The position numbers were made by a program, and so were the translations under genes. The notes under the pieces are model-generated. The model was not told where the DNA came from, did no database searches, and worked only from the letters and a program-made list of their open reading frames with translations. A stretch of 64,000 nt of DNA from Theropithecus gelada. Its lineage: Eukaryota > Chordata > Mammalia > Primates > Cercopithecidae. The stretch is from the NCBI RefSeq assembly GCF_003255815.1, contig NC_037668.1:12780017-12844016 (forward strand). Direction: 5' to 3'. Positions 39,253-51,200 of this stretch are shown here, piece after piece (the first letter of the stretch is position 1; the number at the start of each line of letters is the position of its first letter).

Positions 39253-42200
39253 AGAGAGAGAGAGAGTGAACAATTCTTACTTTACATTCTCCTTTCTGTG
39301 TTACCCATGAGCACATGACTGTATATAACCTCAACTTCTACCTTCAGCTCAGAATTTACTTGTCCTTTTTAATAATGTGTATATCTAAAAAATTAAGTTC
39401 ACAATAAATTCTAAAATGTATTTCCATAGATAAATTCATTTGCTCTACATATAGTTCTAATTATTTTGTGGTTTTCTCATAATATTTTTTATGTACAGTA
39501 TTTGTGTTTACCTCTGACTCGGGTACTAATGGATTTCAATGTGATTACAGAAAAGGCTGATTTGACTTCCTAGTTTGATGACTTTCCTGCTGGGTTTGTA
39601 TTTGTGCAAAGAGGAGTTTTGTCAGCTTGTTAGTTAATTTTTGATCAATGTAGATGAATGAGGATTTTCGTTATATAAAGGATCTAGTGTTACAATAAAT
39701 TGATGTCAGTACTACTCAGATGACATTTTAAAATCTGGATTCATTCAGTGGGAGAGAATGAATGAAGATAGTATGTTCAATTAGCAAAGCTACTAAAAGG
39801 TATTTTCCTAAGATGCAGACTTTAGGGAAGCATGTCTTTTTTTGTTTTTTTATTTCGTTTTGTTTTGTTTTTAGATGAAGTCTCAGTCTGTCACCCAAGC
39901 TGTAATGCAGTGGTGTGATCTTGGCTCACTGCAACCTCCGCCTCCTGGGCTCAAGCAATTCTCCTGCCTCAGCCTCCCAAGTAGCTGGAATTACAAGCAC
40001 GCACCAACATGCCCGGCTAACTTTTTTGTATTTCAGTAGACACAGGGTTTCACCATGTTGCCCAAGGTGGTTTCTAACTCCTGAGCTAGGCAATCTGCCC
40101 ACCTCAGCCTCCCAAAGTGCTGGGACTACAGGTGTGAGCCATCGCACCCGGCCTAGGGAAGCATGTCTTTTTTTGGGGGGCGGGGGCGGAGATGGAGTCT
40201 CACTCTGTTGCCTAGGCTGGAGTGCAGTGGCACGATCTCGGCTTGCTACAACCCCTCCGCCTTCTGGATTCAAGTGATTCCCCTGCCTTAGCCTCCCATA
40301 TCGGGGAACCAGCCCAATTTTTCAATGTAGGTTCTTTTCTATTTTCCCTAAATGTCAGCTGGTCTGAGAAATAAAGGGAAAGAGTACAAAAGAGAGAAAT
40401 TTTAAAGCTGGATGTCCGGGTGAGACATCACATGTCAGCAGGTTCTGTGATGCCCGCTGAGCCGCAAAACCAGCAAGTTTTTATTAGTGATTTTTAAAGG
40501 GGTGGGAGTGTACAAATAGGGTGTGGGTCACAGAAATCACATGCTTCACAAGGCAGTAAAATATCACAAGGCAAATGGGGGCAGGGCGAGATCACAGGAC
40601 TGGGGTGAAATTAAAATTGCTAATGAAGTTTCATGTCCCACTGGACACGCGTTGTCACTGATAACATCTTATCAGGACACAGGGTTTGAGAGCCAACAAC
40701 CAGTCTTGACTAAAATTTACTAAGCAGGAATTTCCTCATCCTAATAGGCCTGGGATCCCTGCGGGAGACCGGGGCTTATTTCATCCCTTATCTGCAACTG
40801 TGTAAGACAGACACTCTCAGAGCGGCCATTTTAGAGGCCTACCCCTGGGAATGCATTCTCTTTCTCAGGGCTGTTCCTTGCTGAGAAAAAGAATTCAGCA
40901 ATATTTCTCCTTTTCGCTTTTGTAAGAAGAGAAATATGGCTCTATTCCGCCCAGCTCTCGGGCAGTCAGACGTAACAGTTATCTCCCTTGTTCCCTGAAC
41001 ATCGCTGTTACCTGTTCTTTTTTTAAGGTGCCCAGATTTCATATTGTTTAAACACACATGCTTTATGAACAATTTATGTAGTTAACGCAATCATCACAGG
41101 GTCCTGAGGCAACATACATCCTCAACTTACGAAGATGACAGGATTAAGAGATTAAAGACAGGCATAGGAAATCACAAGAGTATTGATTGGGGAAGTGATA
41201 AATGTCCATGAAATCTTCAGAATTTATGTTCTTCTGCCATGGCTTCAGTGGGTCCCTCCATTCAGGGTCCCTGACTTCCACAACTCTCCCAAGTAGCTGG
41301 GACTACAGGTGCGCACCACAACGCCCGGCTAATTTTTTGTATGTTTAGTAGAGATGGGATTTCACCATCTTGGCCAGGATGGTCTCCATCTCCTGACCTT
41401 GTGATCCATCTGTCTCAGCCTCCCAAAGTGCCACTGCGCCCAGCCAGCATGTCATTTTTTAACAGGTTTATTGGGGTATAACTGATACATAAACCAAACA
41501 TATATTTATGTACAACTGGGTACATTTTGACATACATATATACCTATGCAACAACCATCATCACAGTCAAAACAGAGAACACATCCATCCATCACTGCCA
41601 TAAGATTCCTGGTTTCCCTTCATAATGCCTCTCTCCCACACCTCTAGTCCCCAGACTGCCAATCTGCTTTCTCTCATTATATATTATTTTATATTTTCTA
41701 GAATGTTATGTAAGTAGAATCCTACAGTATGTATCCTTTTTCTGTCTGGCTTATTTTACTCAGCATGATTATTTTAAATTTTATCCATCTTACGATGTGT
41801 ATCAGTAGTTTATTCCTTTGTATTGCTGAGTAGTGTTTCCATGGTTTGGATGTGCCACAATTTTGTTTGTCCATTCATCCGATGATGAATATTTGGTTGT
41901 TTCCATTTTGGAGATATTACAGATAAAGTTGCTGTGAACGTTTGTGTACAATTTTGTGTATAGACGTGTGCTGTCTTTCTCTTGAGTAGGCACTTAGGAG
42001 TGGAACGTCTGGATCATATGGCAGATGTAATGTTTAACTTTTAAAGAAACAGGCAACTGTTTTCCAAAAACATTGTATCATTTACATTTCTACCTGCACT
42101 GTGTATGAGTTTCAGTTGTTCCACATCCTCACCAACACTCTGTATGGCCAGTCTTACTAATTTTAGACATTCTGATAGATATGAAGTGATATTGCATTGT

Positions 42201-45200
42201 GGTTTTAATTTATATTTTCTTAATGTCTAATGATATTGAGCATCTTTTCATGTGCTTATTTTCCACCGATTTTTTTTTTTTTGGTGAATTATCTGTTCAA
42301 AAATTTTGCCAATTTTTTTTTAAATTTTAAGTTCTGAGGTACATGTGCAGGATGTGCAAGTTTGTTACGTAGGTAAGTATGTGCCATGGTGATTTGCTGC
42401 ACTTATCAACCCATCACCTAGGTATTAAGCCCAGCATCCATTAGCTATTTTCCCTGATGCTCTCTCTCCTCCACCCTCCCTGTGTCTGTGTGTTCACATT
42501 GTTCATCTCCCACGTATAAGTGAGAACATGTGGTATTTGGTTTTCTGTTCCTGCATTAGTTTGATGAGGATGATGGCTTCCAGCTCCATCCATGTCCCTG
42601 CAACAGACATGATCTCATTACTTTTTATGGCAGTGTAGTATTCCATGGTGTATATATACCACATTTTCTTTATCCAGTCTATCATTGATGGGCATTTGGG
42701 TTGATTCCAAATAGCGCATTCTTTGCTGTTGTGAACAGTGCTGCAGTGGATGTACATGTGTATGTATCTTTATAATTCCTTTGGGTATATACCCAGTAAT
42801 GGGACTGCTGGGTCAAATGATATTTCTGGTGCTGGGTCTTTGAGGAATCACCACACTGTCTTCCACAATGGTTGAGTTAATGTACATTCCCACCAACAGT
42901 GTAAAAGCGTTCCTATTTCTCTGTAGCCTCACCAGCATCTGTTGTTTCTTGACTTTTTAATAATTGCCATTCTGACTGGTGTGAGATGGTATCTCATTGT
43001 CTAATGATCAGTTATACTGAGCTTGAGCTTTTTTCATACGTTCGTCGGCTGCATAAATGTCTTCTTTTGAGAATTGTCTGTTCATATCCTTTGCTTACTT
43101 TTTAATAGGGTTGTTCGATTTTTTCTTGTAAATTTGTTTAAGTTCCTTGTAGATTCTGGATATTAGGCCTTTGTCAGATGGATAGATTGCAAAAGTTTTC
43201 TCCCATTCTGTAGGTTGTCTATTCACCCTGATGATAGTTTCTTTAGCTGTGCAGAAGCTCTTCAGTTTAATTAGATCCCATTTGTCAAGTTTTGCTTTTG
43301 TGGCAGTTGCTTTTGACATTTTTGTCATGAAACCTTTGCCTGTGCCATGTCCTAAATGGTATTGCCTAGATTTTCTTCTAGGGTTTTTATAGTTTTGGGT
43401 TTTACATTCACATCTTTAATCCATCTTGAGTTAATTTTTGTATAAGGTGTAAAAAAGGGTTCCAGTTTCAATTTTCTGCATATGGCTAGCCAGTTTTCCC
43501 AGCACCATTTAATAAATAGGGAATCCTTTTCCCATTGCTTGTTTTTGTCAGTTTTGTCAAAGATCAGATGGCTGTAGATGTGCGGTCTTATTTCTGAGTT
43601 TTCTATTCTGTTCCATTGGTCTATGTGTCTGTTTTTGTACCAGTACCATGCTGTTTTGGTTACTATAACCTTGTAGTATAGTTTGAAGTCAGGTAGCATG
43701 ATGCCTCCAGCTTTGTTCTTTTTGCTTGCAATTGTCTTGACTGTACAGGCTCTTTTTTGCTTCCATATTGAATTTTAAAATAGTTTTTTCTAATTCTGTG
43801 AAGAATGTCAATGGTAGTTTAATGGATACAGCATTGAATTTATAAATTACTTTGGGCAGTGTGGCCATTTTCACGATATTGATTCCTCCTATCTGGGAGC
43901 ATGGAGTGTTTTTCCATTTGTATGTGTCCTCTCTGATTTCCTCGAGCAGTGGTTTGTAGCTCTCCTTGAAAAGGTAACAATTGTATTGTAACAATACAAT
44001 ACCTAGGAATACAGCTAACAAGGGGAGTGAAGGACCTCTTTGTAGCAATTGTAAATGGGAGTTCATTCATGTGTCTTTGTAGCAATAGTGTCTTCGTAGC
44101 AATTGTAAATGGGAGTTCATTCATGACTTGGCTCTTTGCTTGTCTGTTGTTGGTGTACAGGAATGCTTGTGATTTCTGCACATTGACTTTGTATCTTGAG
44201 ACTTTGCTGAAGTGGCTTATCAGTTTAGGTAGCTTTTGGGCTGAGATGATGGGTTTTTCTAGATAGAAGATTATGTCATATGCAAACAAAGACAATTTGA
44301 CTTTCTCTCTTCCTATTTGAATACCCTTTATTTCTTTCTCTTGCCTGATTGCCCTGGACAGAACTTTCAATACTATGTTGAGTAGGAGTGGGGAGAGAGG
44401 GCATCCTGTCTTGTGCCAGTTTTCAAAGGGAATGCTTCCAGCTTTTGCCCATTCAGTATGATATTGGCTGTGGGTTTGTTATAAATCGCTCTTACTATTT
44501 TGAGGTATGTTCCATCAATACATAGTTTATTGAGAGTTTTTAGCATGAAGGGATGTTGAATTTTATCAAAGGCCTTTTCTGTGTCTATTGAGACAATCAT
44601 ATGGTTTTTGTCATTGGTTCTGTTTATGTGATGGATTACGTTTATTGATTCGTGTATGTTGAACCAGCGTTGCATCCTGGGGATAAAGCTGACTTGATCA
44701 TGGTAGATAAACTTTTTGATGTGCTGCTGAACTTGGTTTGCCAGTATTTTATTGAGGATTTTTACATCAATGTTCTTCAGGGATATTGGCCTGAAGTTTT
44801 TTGTTGTTGTTGTTGTTGTATCTCTGCCAGATTTTGGTATCAGGATGATGCTGGCCTCATAAAATGAGTTAGCGAGGAGTCCCTCTTTTTCTGTTGTTTG
44901 GAATAGTTGCAGAAGAAATGGTGTCAGCTCCTCTTTTTATCTGTGAATTCAGCTGTAAATCCATCTGGTCCTGGGCTTTCCTTGGATGGTAGGCTACTTA
45001 TTACTGCCCCAATTTCAGAACTCGTTATGGGTCTACTCAGGTATTCAACTTCTTCCTGGTTCAGTCTTGGGAAGATGTATGTGTCCAAGAATTTATCCAT
45101 TTCTTCTAGATTTTCTAGTTTATTTGCATAGAGGTGTTTATAGTATTCTCTGATGGTTATTTGTATTTCTGTGGGACATCAGGTGATGTCCCCTTTATCA

Positions 45201-48200
45201 TTTTTTATTGTGTCTGTTTGATTCTTCTTTTCTTCTTTATTAGTCTAGTAGTGGTCTATTTTATTAATCTTTCCAAAAAGTGGCTCCTGGATTCGTAGAT
45301 TTTTTTGAAGGCTTTTTCATATCTCTATCTCCTGCAGTTCCACTGTGACCTTGGTTATTTCTTATATTCTGCTAGCTTTGGGGTTTGTTTGCTCTTGGTT
45401 TTCTAGTTCTTTTAGTTGTGATGTTAGGGTGTTGATTGGAGATCTTTCTAGCTTTTTGATGTGGGCGTTTAGTGCTATCCATTTCCCTCTTAACACTGCT
45501 TTAGCTGTGTCCTAGAGATTCTGGTATGTTGTCTCTTTGTTCTCATAGTGTCATATAACTTCTTGATTTCTGTCTTAATTTCATTATTTACCGAGGAGAC
45601 ATTCAGGAGCAGGTTGTTCAATTTTCATGTAATTGTGTAGTTTTGAGTTAGTTTCTTAGTCTTGAGTTCTAATTTGATTGTCCTGTGGTCTGAGAGACTG
45701 TTTGATTTCAATTCTTTTGCATTTGCTGAGTATTCTACTTTCAATTATGTGATCAATTTTAGAGTAAGTGCCATGTGGCACCAAGAAGAATGTACATTCT
45801 ATTGTTTTTGGGTAGAGAGTTTTGTAGATATTTATCAGGTCCACTTGATCTAGAACTGAGTTCAAGTCCTAAATATACTTGTTAATTTTCTGTCTCAATG
45901 ATCTAACATTGACAGTGGGGTGTTAAAGTCTCCCACTATTATTATGTGGGAGTATAAGTCTCTTTGTAGGTCTCTAAGAACTTGTTTTATAGATCTGGGT
46001 CCTCCTGTATTGGGTGTATGTATATTTAGGATAGTTAGCTCTTATTGAATTGAACCCTTCAGCATTATGTAAAGCCCTTCTTTGTCTTTTTTGATCTTTG
46101 TTGGTTTAAAGTCTGTTTTGTCAGAAACTAGGATTGCAACCGCTGCTTTTTTTCTTTTCTTTCCATTTGCTTAGTAAATTTTCCTCCATCCCTTTATTTT
46201 GATCCTGTGTGTGTCTTTGCACGTGAGATGGGTCTCCTGAATACAGTACACCAATGGGTCTTGACTCTATCCAATTTGCCATTCTGTGTCTTTTAATTGG
46301 GGCATTTAGCACATTTACATTTAAGGTTAACGTTGTTATGTGTGATTTGATCCTGTCATCATGATGCTAGCTGGTTATTTTGCAGACTTGTTATTGTAGT
46401 TGCTTCATAGTGTCATTGCTTTGTGTACTTCAGTGTGTTTTTGTAGTGGCTGGTAATAGTTTTTCCTTTCCATATTTAGCTCTTCCTTCAGGAGTTCTTG
46501 CAAGGTGGTGATGAGTTGCCTCAGCATTTGCTTGTCTGGAAAGGATTTTATTTCGCCTTCACTTGTGAAGCTTAGTTTGGTGAGACAGGAAATTATGGGT
46601 TGGAAATTCTTTTCTTTAAGAATGTTGAATATTGGCTTCCAGTTGCTTCTGGCTTGTAGGGTTTCCACTGAGAAGGCCACTGTTAGTCTGATGGGCTTCC
46701 CTTTGTAGGTGACCTGTCCTTTCTCTCTGGCTGCCCTTAACATTTTTTCCTTCATTTTGACCTTGGAGAATCTGATGATTATGTGTCTTGGGGTTGATCT
46801 TCTCATGGAGTATTTTACTGAAGTTCTCTGGATTTCTGAATTTGAATGTTGGCCTGTCTTGCTAGGTTGGAGAAGTTCTGGCCTGTCTTGCTAGGTTGGG
46901 GAAGTTCTGGATGATATCCTGAAGTATGTTTTCCAACTTGAAATTTGGTTCTGTTCTCCCCATCTCTTCCAGGTACCCTGATCAGCCATAGATTCGGTAT
47001 TTTTACATAATCCCATAGTTCTCAGAGGTTTTGTTCATTCCTTTTCACTCTTTTTTCTCTAACCTTGTCTGCCTGTCTTATTTCAGCAAGATAGTCGTCA
47101 AGCTCTGAGATTCTTTCCTCTGCTTGGTCTCTTCAGCTGTTGATACTTGTGGTTGCATTGTGAATTTCACATTGTGTTTTTCAGCTCCATCAGGTTGTTT
47201 ATGTTCCTCTTTAAACTGGTTATTCTGGTTAACAGCTCCTATAATGTTTTATCATGGTTCTTGGCTTCTTTGCATTGGGTTAGAACATTACTCCTTTTGT
47301 TCAGCGAAGTTTGTTACTGCCTACCTTCTAAAGCCTACTTCTGTCAGTTCATCCATCTCAGCCTCAGCCTCAGCCCAGTTCTGTGCCCTTGCTGGAGAGG
47401 TGTTGTGATCATTTGGAGGAGAAGAGGCACTCTGGGGTTTTTGAGTTTTCACCATTTTTGTGTTGATTCTTTCTCGTCATCCTCAGTTTATCTACCTTTG
47501 ATTTTTGAGGCTGCTGACCTTTGGATGGGGTTTGTGTGGAGTCTTTTTTTGTTGATGATGATGTTGTTGCTTTCTGTTTGTTTTTAACAGTCAGGCCTCT
47601 CTTCTGTAGGGCTGCTGCCATTTGTTGGGGGTCGAATCCATACTCTACTCACCTGGGTCCCTCTTGCATCTGGAGGTATCACCAGTGGAGGCTGCAGAAC
47701 AGCAAAGATGGCAGCCTGCTCCTTCCTCTGGGAGGAAGCACTGACCTGATGCCAGCAGGAATGTTCCTGTATAAGGTGTCTGGCGACCCCTGATTACAGG
47801 GGTCTCGCCTAGTAAGGAGGCATGGGCTCAGGGACCTGCTTGAGGAAGCACTCTGACTGCCCCTTGGCAGAGCAGGTGTGCTGCACTGAAGGGACTCCCC
47901 CTCCTCTGGACTGCCCAGACCCTTCAGAGGCAGCAGGCAGGAAAGACTAAGCCTACTGAACCACGAAGACGTTAGCCACCCCTACCCCTGGGGGCTCCTT
48001 CCCAGAGAGATCAGATCTGCCCATAAACCCCTACCTGGAGTTGCTGACATTTCTGCAGGGAGGCCCCGCCTAGTGAGGAGGAATGGATCCAAGTCCCACC
48101 TAAAGAAGCAGTCGGGCCACAGTCTGCCACAGCCACTGTGCTGTGCTGTGGGGAGTTCCTCCTGGTCCAAACCACACATTCTCCCCAGCACTGGCAGGGA

Positions 48201-51200
48201 AAAAAGGGCAGACTGGACCCACAGTGATGGCAGCCATCCCAGGAACTTGGTCATCTTAGGCAATCTCCAGTCTCCTGCTGTTGACTGCAACCTCAGTGGC
48301 CACTGAGCATCTGGGCAGCTCTGTGCTTGGGATCCAAGGCCCTGTTGGTGTGGGCTCACGAGGGGATCTCCTGATCCACAGGTTGCACAAATCTGTGGAA
48401 GAAGAATGGTTTCCTAGGCAGGGTGCCACAATCCCTCACCGCCTTCTTTGGTTGGGGATGGGAACTCCCCTTGCTCTGTGTGGCTCCCAGGTGGGGCTGT
48501 TGCACTACCCTGCTTTTCCTCACTGTCCGTGGGTCGTGCCCACTGCCTAGTCAGTCCCAGTGGGAGAACCTGGTTACCTCAGCCTGAAAGTGCAGCATTC
48601 ACTTGCTGTTTTCATTCTTGATAGTAGCGGCCAACAGCAGCTCCTTCTAGTTGGCCATCTTGGCCCCTCCTGCGACCTTGCCAGTGTTTTAATTAAGTTG
48701 TTCCTTTCCTCTGTTCTTCCTTCCTTCCTTCTTATCCTTTTTCTCCTGCTGCTCCTCCAGTCTTATAAAACCTTCAGTACAAAGTTGAATAGAAGTGGTA
48801 GGAATAGTCATCCTACCCTTATTCCTGATCTTAGGGAGATAGCATCCAGTCTCACCATTCATTATGATGTTAGGTGTTCCCTAGATGCCCTTTATCAGGT
48901 TGAGGAAGTTCCATTCTAATCATAGTTTATTGAGTATTGTTAGTCATGAAAAGGTGTTGGATTTTGTTAAATGCTTTTTCTGCATCTATTGAGATGATCA
49001 AGGTTTTTCTTTTTTAGTCTGCTGTAGTTATTTACTTAATTTTTGAATATTAAACCAATCTTACATTCCTAGAATACACCTCACTTAGTCATGGTAAATT
49101 ATCATTTTTCTATTTTGTTAGATTCAATTTGCTAAAATTATGTTAAGAATATTTGCATTGTCTGAGCATGTTGGCTCACACCTGTATTTCCAGTACTTTG
49201 GGAGGCTGAAGCAGGCGAACTGCTTGAGGCCAGGAATTCAAGACCAGCCTGGGCAACATAGCAAGACCTCATCTCAGCAAAACAATAAAAATTAACTGAA
49301 TGTGGTGGCATGCCTGTGTCCCCAGCTACTCAGGAGGCTATGGTGGGAGGATCGCTTGAGCCCAGAAGTCCAAGGCTGCAGTGAGCTATTATCACACTAC
49401 TGCACTCCAGCTTGAGTGACAGAGGGAGACTCTTGTCTCAAAAAAAAAAATACCTCCATATGTATGAGGATATTGGACTATAGTTTTCTTTTCTCATAAT
49501 GTCTGTATTTGGTTTTGGTGTCAAAATAATGCTTACTGACCTTAGAGAATGAGTTGAGAAGTACTGCCTCCTCTTTCAGTTAGTGGAAAAGTTTGTGTGG
49601 AGTTGTTATTTCTCCCCTAAATGTGTTGTAGAGTTTGTCAATAAAGCTGTCTGGGCCTGTAGTTTTCTTTGCAGGAAGATTTTTTTTTAACTACCAATTC
49701 ATTTTTTTTTTTAAGATACAGGGTTTATGCAGGTTATCTATTCTTGAGTGAGCTCTTGCAATTTGAGTCTTAAGGAATTTGTCTATTTTTATTGAAGTTG
49801 TTTATTGGCATGATATTGCTCATAATATTATCTTACTATCCTTTTAATATCTAGGACCTGTAGAGACTTCTTTTTTTCATATAACAGGTTTATTGAAATA
49901 TAATTCTCATACAATACAATATACTCATTTAGTGTACAATGCAGTGGTTCTTAATATATTCATAGTTTTATAACCATTACCACAATTCTTGAACATTTTT
50001 ATTAAGCCAAAAAGAAATTCCATACTCATGAGCAGTCATTCCCCATTTCCCTCCAATTCCCACTCCCCCAGCCCTTAGCAACCACTAATCTATTTTCTGT
50101 CTCTATAGATTTTCGTATTCTGAATGTTTCATATAAATGGAATCACATAATTTATATTGTTTTATGATTGATTTCTCTCATTTAGCATAATGGAGTTTGG
50201 GGGGCTTTTTTAATGTAATTTTTAAAAGTATATATGTTTTTTTCATAGAGACGGGTCTCACTATATTGTCCAGGCTGGTCTTAAACTCCTGGGCTCAAGT
50301 GATCCTCTTGCCTCAGGCCTCCCAGAGTGCTGAGCTTACAGGCATGAGCCACTGTACCCAGCCCCAGCATAATGTTTTTAAAGTACATCCATGTCATAGT
50401 GTCTTTCAGTACTTCATTCCTGGCCAGGCACAGTGGCTGATGCCTGATGCCTGTAATCCCAACACTTTGGGAGGCCGAGGAAGGAGGATCACTTGAGCTC
50501 AGGAGTTTGAGACTATCCTGAGAAACAAAGGGAGACCCCGTTCTTTACCCCTCCCTCCCCGACACACACACACAATTAATAGGGCATAAAGGCACAAGCT
50601 TGTGGCCCCAGCTACTTGGGAGGCTGAGCGGGGAGGATCGCTTGAGCCTGGGAAGTTGAAGCTGCAGTGAGCCGTGATTGTGCCACCGCACACCAGCAGG
50701 CAACAGAGCAAGACTGTCTTAAAAAAAAAAAAAAAATTCATTATTTTCTATGGCTGAATAATATCTGTTTCATTTTATAGATATACCACATTTTTTATCC
50801 ATTTATTAGTTGATGTACATTAGGATTGTTTCCGCTTTTGGGCCGTTATCAATAATGCTGATGTGAACACTTGTGTGTAAGTTTTTTGTTTTTGTTTTGA
50901 GACAGAGTGTCACTCTGTTGCCCAGGCTGGAGTGCAGTGGGGTGATCTCAGCTCACTTCAATCTCTGCCTCCTGGGTTCAAGCGATTCTCCTGCCTCAGC
51001 CCCCTGAGTAGCTGGGATTACAGGTGCATACCACCATGCCTGGCTGATTTTTCTATTTTTAGTAGAGTCAGAGTTTCACCATGTTGGCCAGGCTGGTCTC
51101 AACTCCTGACCTCAGGTGATCCACCAGCCTTGGCCTCCCAAAGTGGGATTACAGCCATGAACCACCATGCCCGACCTCATGTATAAGTTTTTATGTGATA

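Larger units (their letters stand above)
42320..48672 (-). mobile_element. Near full-length L1 (L1PB/older L1PA-like), inactive, minus strand
   Basis: About 6.35 kb from the 3' UTR (complement from 'aagttctgaggtacatgtgc') to a 5' end containing GGGGCCAAGATGGCCAAC. On the minus strand: 5' UTR about 48672-47620, ORF1 pieces at 47621-47409 and 46806-46405 (RHIIIRFSKVKMKEKMLRAA), ORF2 endonuclease piece at 45865-45656 (PHGTYSKIDHIIESRILSKC), RT pieces at 44675-44373 and 44370-43840, C-terminal pieces to 43095. The RT active-site region reads FAYD rather than the usual FADD, and frames are broken repeatedly, so it is dead. It sits inside the older L1. Confidence 0.88.

Noticed and set aside
8217..41285. 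The two LTRs as the ends of one provirus
   Set aside because: They are 31 kb apart, each has its own 6-base duplication, and the sequence between is ordinary introns and exons.
43352..44675. Minus-strand open frames with reverse-transcriptase similarity as a host or novel gene
   Set aside because: They are broken pieces of L1 ORF2 in a degenerate element.
47147..47587. 146-residue plus-strand open frame
   Set aside because: Antisense to L1 ORF1 and 5' UTR; no recognisable domain, so a chance frame.
47982..48359. 125-residue minus-strand open frame
   Set aside because: Lies in the L1 5' UTR, which is GC-richer and so naturally has longer open frames.
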